Source: Microthrixaceae bacterium (lineage in GTDB: Bacteria > Actinomycetota > Acidimicrobiia > Acidimicrobiales > Microtrichaceae). From it: a stretch of 61,911 nt of DNA. The stretch spans positions 1 through 61,911 of the forward strand of contig JAHRAZ010000126.1 of the NCBI GenBank assembly GCA_020027475.1, written 5' to 3'. How positions within the stretch are numbered: the first letter of the stretch is position 1; each line of letters opens with the position of its first letter. The notes under the pieces are model-generated. The model had not been told where the DNA came from and did no database searches. It saw only the letters and a list, made by a program, of their open reading frames with translations. Made by a program: the position numbers and the translations under genes. Positions 42,022-50,269 of this stretch are shown here, piece by piece.

Positions 42022-42051
42022 CGGCAATCTGCAAACCGGCAATCTGCAAAC
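42022..42051 (+). repeat. 15-bp perfect tandem duplication
   Basis: CGGCAATCTGCAAAC occurs twice without a gap in the 113-base divergent region between the CocE lipoprotein and the next hydrolase, followed by the first four bases of a third copy. Its role in transcription is not evident. Confidence 0.85.
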
Positions 42052-42085
42052 CGGCGGTCGCAACCCTGTGTTGTGCAACGATTAG

Positions 42086-43015
42086 GTGATGGGCGAAGAA
42101 CCAGGACCCGATGATCCCGGATTCAACTACGACGAATTCTCCATGTTCGCCGAGAACTGTGCCGAATACGATCTTGACTGGCCACGCAATGTTGCAGTGC
42201 AGCGCATTGGCGTTGAGTCCGCCGGGGATTCTCCAGCAGTGTCTGCGTTGTGGTGGGGAACTGATGAACCAGCGGTGGTGTTCCTTCATGGCGGCGCCCA
42301 GAACGCCCACACCTGGGATACGGTGATCTTGGCTCTGTCGCAGCCGTCGGCTCTGGCAGTGGATCTGCCGGGACACGGCCACAGCGGGTGGCGAAGCGAT
42401 GGGGCCTACCAACCCCACAACAACGCCGAGGCCGTGATCCGGGCGCTGGAATCGCTCCTGAGCGAGCCGATCGTGCTCGTCGGAATGTCCCTTGGTGGTC
42501 TGACGGCCAACGCGGTGGCTGCCCGGCGACCGGATCTGGTGAGCCGATTGGTCGTGATCGACATCACTCCCGGGGTCACCCGACAGAAGGCCAAAGAGAT
42601 CCACGATTTCGTCGCGGGTCCCCAGACCTTCGCCACATTCGACGAAATCTTCAGCCGGACAATGGAGTTCAATCCCACCCGCAGCGAGGCATCCTTGAGG
42701 AGAGGCATTCTGCACAATGCACATCGCGCCGGCGACGGGTCATGGGAATGGAATTACGATCGGAATCCCCTCAGCGGGGAGGCGTTCCCAACCTCTGAAC
42801 TCCTCTGGGAGGACGTATCATCCACGTCGATGCCCTACTTGCTGGTGAAGGCCGAGGACTCTCCTGTGGTTGATGATGAAGACCTGGCCGAAATCTCGAG
42901 GGCCAGACCCGACGCAGAGATTCTGCGCGTCAAGGACTCCGGCCACTCGATTCAGGGAGATCAGCCGCTTCTGTTGGCAGAAGTGCTCGCTGCGGAACTC
43001 GATACGCCAAGATGA
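42086..43015 (+). CDS. Alpha/beta hydrolase
   Basis: A 309-residue soluble hydrolase with intact catalytic parts: oxyanion strand VVFLHGGAQNAHTW, nucleophile elbow GMSLGG, acid loop LLVKAEDSPVVDDEDL and the His in DSGHSIQGD. The closest named groups are esterases and epoxide or ring-cleavage hydrolases; the substrate is not predictable. GTG 42086 and ATG 42089 are adjacent possible starts. Its stop overlaps the downstream acetyltransferase start by four bases, so the two are translated together. Confidence 0.88.
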   Translation: MMGEEPGPDDPGFNYDEFSMFAENCAEYDLDWPRNVAVQRIGVESAGDSPAVSALWWGTDEPAVVFLHGGAQNAHTWDTVILALSQPSALAVDLPGHGHSGWRSDGAYQPHNNAEAVIRALESLLSEPIVLVGMSLGGLTANAVAARRPDLVSRLVVIDITPGVTRQKAKEIHDFVAGPQTFATFDEIFSRTMEFNPTRSEASLRRGILHNAHRAGDGSWEWNYDRNPLSGEAFPTSELLWEDVSSTSMPYLLVKAEDSPVVDDEDLAEISRARPDAEILRVKDSGHSIQGDQPLLLAEVLAAELDTPR

Positions 43016-45594
43016 ACGACGGGGAATATCCGAGCGCCTGGGAAGCTGACGCTGCGCTCAAAGATGGTCAGACAGTTCGTATTCGCCCGATCTCACCGGA
43101 GGACGGTGACCGGCTGAGGCGATTTCACGAGCGCCAATCCGAAGAGAGCATCTACTTCCGTTTTTTCACGCCCCGGCCCCGGCTGTCCGAGCGCGACATC
43201 GTGCACTTCACCAATGTTGAACATCACGATCGTGTGGCGTTCGTCGCGATAATCGCCGACGAGATGATCGGCGTGGCGCGATACGAACGGTACGCGGGAA
43301 CTGACACAGCGGAGGTTGCCTTCTTCGTGGATGACGAAAACGGCGGCCGCGGCTTGGGCACGATGCTTCTCGAGTATCTCGCAGCGGCTGCCCGCTATCG
43401 CAACCTGCGCCGATTCACGGCCTCCGTCCTGCCGGCCAACCGCTCCATGCTGGCAGTGTTCTCCGCCGCCGGGTACGACATCACCACCAAACTCGCGGAC
43501 GGTGTGATCGACGTTTCGTTCGATATCGGTGAGACCGAGGAATCGCTGCGTGCCAGTGATCGCCGTCAACGCGAGGCCGAAGCGGCATCGGTTCGGTATT
43601 TCTTTGCACCCGAGTCGATCGCGGTGGTAGGTCGAGGCTCATTCCGGGATCTGGCCCTGTCGGTCGGTCGCAACATTTCCGAAGGTGGATACGCGGGCGA
43701 GATCCATTATGTGGAACCGGATGCCGAGATCCCGCCGAACATTGATCTCGTACTGGTTTCCACTCCGAACACCGAGGTGGCCGGCGTGGTGGAGGCATGC
43801 GGTGCGCGTGGGGCCCGGGCGGTGGCCGTTCTTTCGGCCGGATTCGGTGAATCTGGTCCGCGGGGCGCTGCCCTCGAGGCAGAGTTGGTGAAATCCGCCC
43901 GCCGACATGGGATCCGCGTCCTCGGACCGAACTGCCTGGCGCTGATGAACACCGAACCATCCGTGCATCTGTACGCAAGTGATGTTCAGAAACCACCGAG
44001 CGGGCCGATCTCCTTGCTGGCGGAGTCCGGATCGCTGGCTCGCCCGATGATCGATCATGCCCGGCGATTCGCGCTGGGCGTATCCACCTTCGTCGCTGCG
44101 GGAAACCGCGCCGATGTGGGCACTGACGATCTCCTCAGCTACTGGACCGACCACTCCGACACGAAAGCGGTGCTCCTGTATCTGAGGTCATCCGAGCTCT
44201 CCACGGGCTTCGTTCGCGCTGCCCGTACGGCAAGTGTTGAAAAACCGGTGGCAGCGCTCGGTCAGGTACTGGTCTCCGATGCCGACCATGAGCATGCCGT
44301 ACGCCTCGTTGAGGCCCTCACCCGACAAACCGGGGTGATCAACGTGGGGACGATGGAGCAACTCTCCGACATCGGGCGCCTCCTTTCCTCCCAGCCGATT
44401 CCGCTTGGCCGGGGAGTCGCGTTGGTGGGCAATTCCGATGGCGCCCTTGCCATAGCAGCCGACGCGTGTCGGGGAACAGGCCTTCAAGTGGTGGACCTCA
44501 CAGAAATGGCGTTGCCTCTGGCCAATCCCGTGTACCTGGATGCCAATGCCGGTGCCACCCAATACCGCTCGGCGCTGAGCGCACTGTCTTTGGCCGCCGG
44601 AGTTCACAGCGTGCTGGTGGTTCACTCGCCTCCGTCGGGGGTCGTGGATGAAGAAATCGTCGAAACAATCGTGGAGGCATCCGAGGCGGCTCCCGCTGTC
44701 ACATTCTCCGCCACCATGCTCGGCGGAGGAGGCACTCCGGTACTGAATGCCTCCGGTTCGAGCCATGAGGTACCCGTGTTCCGCTTTCCGGAACACGCTG
44801 CGCGGGCTGCCGGCCGGCTTGCCGAATGGCGTGACTGGAGAGCCTCAGCGGTTGCTCAGGATCTGCGAGGTCCGGAGGGCAGCGACCCGGGGGCGGCACG
44901 CGAGATCGTGGAATCGATACTCGACCGCTCGGATGGCCTGCCGGCAAGACTGACCCTGGATGAGCAGGAAGCCTTGCTCGCCACCTACGGAGTGCCCATC
45001 GCCAACCGGTTGGTCGTGGCCAGCGTCGCAGACGCCCTGCTCGGGTCCGAGGCCATCGGCTGGCCGGTGACACTCAAGGGATCCGGACGTGATCAATCAA
45101 CTCGTTCGACCGCTTCAGGAGTTGCCCTCGATCTTCGTTCGCCCGATCAGGTCGAGGTTGCCTGGGAGCAGATTGAAGGAAGGTTCGGCGAAAGTTTTCA
45201 TCCGGCAGTCGTCCAGGAATTCATCGACGGCCGGCTCGATGTGTCGATCGTGGTCCGGCAGGATCCATTCGGCTCCGGCACCATCGAGATCGGCCTTGGA
45301 GGGGCTGCGACGGCTGTTGATCGGCCGGCGCTTGGATTATTGCCTTTGACGCTGGGAGATGCCCAAGCTCTGGTGGGTGGCTCGTCCTTGGCCAGGGTGC
45401 TGACCGATCGAATGGATCGAGTACCCCTCGTCGGCCTTTTGCACCGACTGGCAGCGCTCGTTGACGAGATCTCCGAGGTCGACCTGATCCGTGCCGACCC
45501 GATCGTGTTGAATGATGTCGGGGCCGCCATCGCCGACGTCCAGATAGAGGTCAGCCGCGCGTCGGGCGAACTCGACGTTCGCCGGGTGGACTGA
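43012..45594 (+). CDS. Protein lysine acetyltransferase, GNAT fused to acyl-CoA synthetase (NDP-forming)-like domains
   Basis: An 860-residue Pat-type protein. Residues 20-175 form a GNAT domain with the acetyl-CoA loop GGRGLGTMLLEYL. Next come a CoA-binding Rossmann domain (ESIAVVGRGSFRDL...NIDLVLVSTPN), a flavodoxin-like succinyl-CoA-ligase domain and, from about 640, an ATP-grasp domain (VTLKGSGRDQSTRSTASGVALDL). The GNAT-first order is the arrangement of Streptomyces PatA; PatZ of enterobacteria has it last. Such proteins acetylate and inactivate acetyl-CoA synthetase, and the synthetase part usually acts as a sensor. It starts in a four-base overlap with the hydrolase. Confidence 0.88.
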   Translation: MNDGEYPSAWEADAALKDGQTVRIRPISPEDGDRLRRFHERQSEESIYFRFFTPRPRLSERDIVHFTNVEHHDRVAFVAIIADEMIGVARYERYAGTDTAEVAFFVDDENGGRGLGTMLLEYLAAAARYRNLRRFTASVLPANRSMLAVFSAAGYDITTKLADGVIDVSFDIGETEESLRASDRRQREAEAASVRYFFAPESIAVVGRGSFRDLALSVGRNISEGGYAGEIHYVEPDAEIPPNIDLVLVSTPNTEVAGVVEACGARGARAVAVLSAGFGESGPRGAALEAELVKSARRHGIRVLGPNCLALMNTEPSVHLYASDVQKPPSGPISLLAESGSLARPMIDHARRFALGVSTFVAAGNRADVGTDDLLSYWTDHSDTKAVLLYLRSSELSTGFVRAARTASVEKPVAALGQVLVSDADHEHAVRLVEALTRQTGVINVGTMEQLSDIGRLLSSQPIPLGRGVALVGNSDGALAIAADACRGTGLQVVDLTEMALPLANPVYLDANAGATQYRSALSALSLAAGVHSVLVVHSPPSGVVDEEIVETIVEASEAAPAVTFSATMLGGGGTPVLNASGSSHEVPVFRFPEHAARAAGRLAEWRDWRASAVAQDLRGPEGSDPGAAREIVESILDRSDGLPARLTLDEQEALLATYGVPIANRLVVASVADALLGSEAIGWPVTLKGSGRDQSTRSTASGVALDLRSPDQVEVAWEQIEGRFGESFHPAVVQEFIDGRLDVSIVVRQDPFGSGTIEIGLGGAATAVDRPALGLLPLTLGDAQALVGGSSLARVLTDRMDRVPLVGLLHRLAALVDEISEVDLIRADPIVLNDVGAAIADVQIEVSRASGELDVRRVD

Positions 45595-45610
45595 AGGGTG
45601 GCCCTGGCGG

Positions 45611-46759
45611 CTAGTGACTCCGTGGTCGAGGTTCTCTGGGCAAGCCCAGTGTTCGCTCCGCGATGATGTTTCGCAGAATCTGCGTTGTGCCACCCATGAG
45701 GGTGTAGGCGGGTGCATAACAAACGCCTCGGGAGAATCGATTCCACGCCAAGGCTTCCGGCCCCGCGGCCGAGACGGCAAAGTTGGCGATCCTCACCTCG
45801 AGTTCGGTGCAGATCGTCTTGGTGATGGCGGACCAGCCTCTGGGGGCCTGGCCGACAGTGTCGCGAAGCACCATGTTGCGACCCACTCGGTAACCTGATT
45901 CGATGACGGCGATTTCCTGCCGCAGGATCGGGTCCGATCTGTCGGCCCGGTTCAGGGCATCCAGATAGAGGCCATGGTTGGACAGCAGGCGATCCATTCC
46001 GCCCCGTTCGTGTTCCATCTGGCGCATGACCTGACCGAAGCTGCCATTGAGTTCTCCGACAAGGGCATTGTCGGGTATCCGGACATCGGTGAATGTGATC
46101 TCGCAGAAGTGCTCGTTGCCCGTGGCGTCTTTGACCGTGCGCACGTCGATTCCCACTGAGCGCATGTCCAGCACGAACTCAGACAATGACTTGTGCGGTA
46201 CGCCGGCGAAATCGGTGCGGGCGATCAGGTAACACCAGTCGGCATCCATCGCTCCCGACGTCCAGAGCTTGGTCCCGTTGATCACCCAGAATGCGCCATC
46301 CTTCACAGCTGCGGTGCGGATCGAGGAAACGTCCGAGCCTGCATCGGGTTCACTCATTCCGACACACCAGGCGGAGGCGCCGCCCACGATCTCGGGCAAC
46401 CAGCGATGGCGTTGTTCATCGGTGCCGAATTGCAGCAGCGTGGGGCCGATCTGGCGATCTGCGAACCACGAGGTGGCGATCGGAGCACCGGAGGTCAGGA
46501 GTGCCTCCATCACAGCGAACCGCTCCAGCGCGCTTCGCTCGTGGCCGCCCCATTCGGTTGGCCAGGTCATTCCCAGCCAGCCCAGATCGGCCATCTTCCG
46601 CGAGAATTCCCGCGAGTTCCCGATGAGCCACGAATCATCGGGAAACTCGATGGTGGCAGCAGCGGCTCTCCCGACCTCCGTGGCCCTCTTCGACAGTTCC
46701 TCCAGTTCCGCCGGAAACCTGAAGTCGAGACCGGGACTGTGAGATTTGTGGTTGGCCAC
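45611..46759 (-). CDS. Acyl-CoA dehydrogenase
   Basis: A ~382-residue FAD flavoprotein of the acyl-CoA dehydrogenase family: N-terminal helical domain (EWGGHERSALERFAVMEAL), middle beta-domain with SEPDAGSDVSSIRTAAVKDG and NGTKLWTSGA, and C-terminal helices with GGTTQILRNIIAERTLGLP, the FAD/dimer motif. This looks like the group often encoded in steroid or fatty-acid catabolic clusters, but only a quinone reductase is next to it. GTG 46759 has AAAGGA seven bases upstream, better than longer in-frame starts. It is divergent from the oxidoreductase by 35 bases. Confidence 0.88.
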   Translation of the reverse strand: MANHKSHSPGLDFRFPAELEELSKRATEVGRAAAATIEFPDDSWLIGNSREFSRKMADLGWLGMTWPTEWGGHERSALERFAVMEALLTSGAPIATSWFADRQIGPTLLQFGTDEQRHRWLPEIVGGASAWCVGMSEPDAGSDVSSIRTAAVKDGAFWVINGTKLWTSGAMDADWCYLIARTDFAGVPHKSLSEFVLDMRSVGIDVRTVKDATGNEHFCEITFTDVRIPDNALVGELNGSFGQVMRQMEHERGGMDRLLSNHGLYLDALNRADRSDPILRQEIAVIESGYRVGRNMVLRDTVGQAPRGWSAITKTICTELEVRIANFAVSAAGPEALAWNRFSRGVCYAPAYTLMGGTTQILRNIIAERTLGLPREPRPRSH

Positions 46760-46794
46760 GGCGGCGTCCTTTCGGCACGGGTAGCGTCTCACCC

Positions 46795-47775
46795 ATGCGA
46801 GCAATCGTCCTTGAATCGTACGGCGGTCCCGAAGTGCTGACGGAACGCGATGTGCCCAGCCCGGAGCCGGACGCCGAGGAGGTCCTCGTGGACATCGCCG
46901 CAACGGCAGTCAACCGGGCCGACATCCTGCAGCGAATGGGACTGTATCCGGGGCCGAAGATGGAATACGAGATACCGGGTCTGGAGTTTGCCGGAGTGGT
47001 GTCCCACGTTGGGGACCGGGTCGATGATTGGGCGGTTGGCGACCACGTCATGGCCATTGTTGGTGGTGGCGCCTACGCCGAGCAGGTCGTCGTTCACGAG
47101 CGTCAGCTGATGCCGGTTCCGCATTCCGTCGGGCTGCCGGATGCAGCCGGGATCCCTGAGGTGTTCATCACCGCCTATGACGCCTTGGTGGTTCAGGGTG
47201 GCCTGACTGCCGGAGGTTGGGCTTTGATTCACGCCGGCGCTTCGGGCGTGGGAACGGCCGCGATTCAGATATGCAAGGCCGTCGGGGCGTCGGTGATGGT
47301 CACCTGTTCAGCCGCCAAGGTCGGGGCATGCCGCGACCTCGGTGCCGATGTGGTCGTTGACTACGGAGCCTCCGACTACGTCGACGAAGTCAGGGATCAC
47401 GTGCCGGGTGGCGTTGATGTGATTCTCGATGTGGTCGGGGGTCCTTACGTCGCTCGCAACATCTCCGCAGCGGCCGTTGGCGGTCGCATCATCCAGGTGG
47501 GAGTGATGGGTGGAGCCAAGGCCGAGATACCTGTGGGGGAGTTGCTGTCCAAGCGAATCTCCCTCACCGGCACGGCGCTGCGCTCGCGTCCTCTCGAGGA
47601 GAAGATCTTGATCACGCGGCGCTGTGCCCACGATCTGCTGCCACTCTTCGACGCCGGACGACTCACGCCGGTCATCGACCGCCGAATGTCGCTGTGGGAT
47701 GTAGCCGCGGCCCAGAAGTACCTGGCGACCAACTCCAGTGTCGGAAAAGTTCTCCTCGAAAACCTCGGTACATGA
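46795..47775 (+). CDS. NAD(P)H:quinone oxidoreductase, MDR family
   Basis: A 326-residue zinc-free medium-chain dehydrogenase/reductase of the QOR/PIG3 group. Seen are the start MRAIVLESYGGPEVL, ATAVNRADILQRMGLYPG, the nucleotide-binding segment ALIHAGASGVGTAAIQICKA and the C-terminal DRRMSLWDVAAAQKYLA...GKVLL. No structural zinc cysteines are present. It likely reduces quinones or enones with NADPH. It converges on gltA with 12 bases between stops. Confidence 0.9.
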   Translation: MRAIVLESYGGPEVLTERDVPSPEPDAEEVLVDIAATAVNRADILQRMGLYPGPKMEYEIPGLEFAGVVSHVGDRVDDWAVGDHVMAIVGGGAYAEQVVVHERQLMPVPHSVGLPDAAGIPEVFITAYDALVVQGGLTAGGWALIHAGASGVGTAAIQICKAVGASVMVTCSAAKVGACRDLGADVVVDYGASDYVDEVRDHVPGGVDVILDVVGGPYVARNISAAAVGGRIIQVGVMGGAKAEIPVGELLSKRISLTGTALRSRPLEEKILITRRCAHDLLPLFDAGRLTPVIDRRMSLWDVAAAQKYLATNSSVGKVLLENLGT

Positions 47776-47787
47776 CCGCGTACAGGG

Positions 47788-49059
47788 TCAGCCCCTTTCA
47801 ACTGCGGGAACATAATCACGCTTCGCAGTGCCGCAGTAGATCTGGCGGGGACGATAGATGCGACTGTCCTGTTCGATGAGTTCCTTGTAGTGCGACAGCC
47901 ATCCCGAGGTTCGGGGGATGGCGAAGAGGACTGTGAACATGTCCATGGGAAAACCCATGGCCTGGTAGATGAGGCCGGAATAGAAGTCCACGTTGGGATA
48001 GAGCTTCCGGCTCACGAAATAGTCGTCTGAGAGTGCCACGTCCTCGAGCTTGAGGGTTATGTCGAGCAGTGGGTTCTTGCCCGTGACCTCGAACACCTCA
48101 TAGGCCACGCGTTTGATGATCGTCGCCCGGGGGTCGTAGTTCTTGTAGACCCGGTGCCCGAATCCCTGCAGACGGCTGTCTCCTCGTTTGACGCTCTCTA
48201 TGTAGGTCTCAACGTTGTCGAGACTTCCAATTCGGTTGAGCATCCGGATCACGGCCTCGTTGGCGCCACCGTGGCGGGATCCGTACAAGGCCGAAGCGGC
48301 TGCCGCTGTGGATATGTACGGATCGGCAAGTGCTGAGCCCACTGTGCGCATTGCAGTGGTCGAACAGTTCTGTTCGTGATCAGCGTGGAGGATGAACAGC
48401 ACGTCGAGCGCCCGGGCCAGAACCGGGTTGGCGTCGTAACGGGGCTCAGCGGTTTTCCACATCATGGACAGGAAGTTGGCGCAGAAGTCCAGGGAGTTGT
48501 CCGGATAGACAAAAGGCATTCCCACGCTGTGGCGGTAGGCGCCGGCAGCCAGCGTCGGCATCTTGGCGATCAAGCGGATGACCTGGGTCATCAGGTTGGC
48601 GGGATCCTCGATGTCCTTGGCCCCCGGGTAGAAGGTGGACATGGCCGCCACGGTGGACACCAGAATGCCCATTGGATGGGCATCGTGGTGGAAACCTTCC
48701 ATGAAGCGCTTGCGAACGTTTTCGTGGATGAATGTGTGATGTGTGATCTCGTAGCGCCAAGCCTCGAATTCTTCGGCTGTGGGCAGTTCTCCATTGATGA
48801 GGAGATATGCAACCTCAAGGTAACTGGAGTGCTCTGCCAGCTGCTCGATGGGATAGCCCCGATAGCGCAGAACTCCGGCTTCGCCGTCGAGTTCGGTTAT
48901 GGCGCTCTGCGCTCCGGAGGTGACTCCGAAGCTGGGATCATGGAACCAGATGCCAGGCAGCAACTTCGCCCATTCCCGGGCGTCGACGCCGCCCTTGTCG
49001 ATCGGAATTTCGGCGCTGTTGCCCGTGCGGTTGTCTGTGATCGTGATCGTTTCTGCCAC
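47788..49059 (-). CDS. gltA: Citrate synthase
   Basis: A 423-residue citrate synthase, entry enzyme of the TCA cycle. Active-site elements: HADHEQNCSTTAMR, SRHGGANEAVIRML with the oxaloacetate His, FGHRVYKNYDPRA with the second His and Arg, and the Asp in NVDFYSGL. The N-terminal domain (ITITDNRTG, WFHDPSF) resembles the hexameric bacterial type. It lies 15 bases after a LysR regulator on the same strand, forming a likely two-gene operon. Confidence 0.95.
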   Translation of the reverse strand: MAETITITDNRTGNSAEIPIDKGGVDAREWAKLLPGIWFHDPSFGVTSGAQSAITELDGEAGVLRYRGYPIEQLAEHSSYLEVAYLLINGELPTAEEFEAWRYEITHHTFIHENVRKRFMEGFHHDAHPMGILVSTVAAMSTFYPGAKDIEDPANLMTQVIRLIAKMPTLAAGAYRHSVGMPFVYPDNSLDFCANFLSMMWKTAEPRYDANPVLARALDVLFILHADHEQNCSTTAMRTVGSALADPYISTAAAASALYGSRHGGANEAVIRMLNRIGSLDNVETYIESVKRGDSRLQGFGHRVYKNYDPRATIIKRVAYEVFEVTGKNPLLDITLKLEDVALSDDYFVSRKLYPNVDFYSGLIYQAMGFPMDMFTVLFAIPRTSGWLSHYKELIEQDSRIYRPRQIYCGTAKRDYVPAVERG

Positions 49060-49074
49060 TGTTTCTCCTGAGGT

Positions 49075-50046
49075 TCAGTGCAATCCTATGCCCTCGGAGT
49101 CGTCACTCCGATCTGGGTTGGCAGCCGGTGAGTCGTCCGCAGGCCTGATTCCCGAGATATTGGGTGCTTCGTCTCGTGTCACTTCGCGAATCATTCGGGC
49201 GATCACCCGCTCGGCAGCACTTGGAAGGCCCTTGCGGCGCCGAACCAGTCCTACGGAGCGTGTTGGCATCCCGGTGATGGACACTGCGGTCCATTCCGGA
49301 CCCTCAACACCCGCCGAGACCGCGGACGCCGGAACGACTCCTGCACCGAATCCCGCGAAGGCAAGGGATGCAACCAGGCGCATTCCGTCGAACTCGGCCC
49401 TGGCACGCAATTCGACGCCGTACTCGGAGGCCGCCTTGTCGAGGACATCGCGAAACGCGGTGCCCCTGGCTTCGAGCAGCAAATCGTGTTCTGCCAGTTC
49501 CTCCAGACTCACCACGTCGCGCTCGTACAACGGGTGGTTGCTGGGGGCGATGAGCAAGCGATCCTCCGCGAAGAGGGGTTCCACGGTGAGTTCCGGTTCC
49601 TCCAGAGGCAGGTTGATGACCCCGAGATCCACTGTTCCGGTGGAGACACCCAGCACCAGCGAACTGGTGGGCGCATCCAGGATTTCCACATGTACCTCGG
49701 GATACTCGTCCCAGAGTCTGCGGAGCATTGGCGGAACCAACCAGCGCGCAGTGGTCCCGATCATGCCGAGTCGCACCGAACCTGACACCACATCGCGCAT
49801 GAAGGCCAGATCCGAGTCGAGCGAGGTGAACTCACTCTCGATGCGTCGGGCCCGTTCGACCACGGCGAGGCCCTCGGCAGTTGGTTCATTTGTGGCTCGG
49901 TCGATGAGAGTGACTCCGAGCTCAGCCTCCAGCTTGGAGATGTGCGCGGACACATTTGACTGCACGGTTCCCAAGACTCTGGATGCTCCCGAAAACGAAC
50001 GGTGCTCGGTCACTGCCAGCAGGGTCTGAAGCTTCTTTCGATCCAT
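49075..50046 (-). CDS. LysR family transcription regulator
   Basis: A ~323-residue regulator with an N-terminal winged helix (MDRKKLQTLLAVTEHRSFSG, VQSNVSAHISKLEAELG) and a two-lobe effector domain of the LysR substrate type (SGSVRLGMIGTTARWLVPPML...). I chose the ATG at 50046; an in-frame ATG at 50064 would add six residues. gltA follows on the same strand, so it may control citrate synthase in response to a TCA metabolite, though LysR genes are more often divergent from their targets. An ATCAA-N8-TTGAT palindrome lies 14 bases upstream. Confidence 0.9.
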   Translation of the reverse strand: MDRKKLQTLLAVTEHRSFSGASRVLGTVQSNVSAHISKLEAELGVTLIDRATNEPTAEGLAVVERARRIESEFTSLDSDLAFMRDVVSGSVRLGMIGTTARWLVPPMLRRLWDEYPEVHVEILDAPTSSLVLGVSTGTVDLGVINLPLEEPELTVEPLFAEDRLLIAPSNHPLYERDVVSLEELAEHDLLLEARGTAFRDVLDKAASEYGVELRARAEFDGMRLVASLAFAGFGAGVVPASAVSAGVEGPEWTAVSITGMPTRSVGLVRRRKGLPSAAERVIARMIREVTRDEAPNISGIRPADDSPAANPDRSDDSEGIGLH

Positions 50047-50059
50047 CACGAATAATGAT

Positions 50060-50077
50060 ATCAAGTATCTCGTTGAT
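50060..50077. promoter_or_regulatory. LysR-type palindrome between the LysR gene and the 6C RNA
   Basis: ATCAA-N8-TTGAT, a perfect inverted repeat with T-N11-A spacing, at the position where LysR proteins usually bind for self-regulation. It ends five bases before the -35 of the divergent small-RNA promoter, so bound LysR could influence both. Confidence 0.5.
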
Positions 50078-50081
50078 TGCG

Positions 50082-50110
50082 TTGACCGATTGCTTGCAAT
50101 TGGCTAAATT
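50082..50110 (+). promoter_or_regulatory. Sigma-A promoter of the 6C RNA
   Basis: TTGACC (50082-50087), 17-base spacer, TAAATT (50105-50110), an excellent housekeeping promoter. Predicted start about 50117. Confidence 0.8.
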
Positions 50111-50116
50111 GTTGAA

Positions 50117-50252
50117 ACAACAGATCGCCGAGGATGCGGACCTTTCCCCCCATTGAGTCCCCCTCGGTTTTGCGCAGTGGCCTACCCTTCCCCCCAAGGC
50201 CGCCGCGCACTGCTGAAGGACCGGCTCCCCCCGCCGGTCCTTCAGCCTTTTT
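50117..50252 (+). ncRNA. 6C small RNA
   Basis: A ~136-base non-coding RNA between a promoter and an intrinsic terminator. Hairpin 1 (CCGAGG...CCTCGG with inner GGAC/GTCC) has a run of six C (50146-50151) in its loop; hairpin 2 (GCAGTG/CACTGC with inner GGCCT/AGGCC) has another six C (50190-50195). Two C6 loops define the actinobacterial 6C family (B11 in M. tuberculosis). It stands just before a HAD-family gene, as B11 does. C-rich loops pair with G-rich ribosome-binding sites of target mRNAs. The terminator loop contains a third C6 run. Confidence 0.9.
50215..50252 (+). terminator. Intrinsic terminator of the 6C RNA
   Basis: Perfect eleven-base stem GAAGGACCGGC / GCCGGTCCTTC around a TCCCCCC loop (50226-50232), followed by a T5 run at 50248-50252. 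It separates the small RNA from the HAD-PlsC gene 17 bases downstream. Confidence 0.9.
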
Positions 50253-50269
50253 GGCGTTAGCTTGGTGGG

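Noticed and set aside
48363-48380. LexA-box-like TCGAAC...GTTCGT in the gltA gene
   Set aside because: The half-sites are six bases apart instead of four and lie deep in coding sequence.
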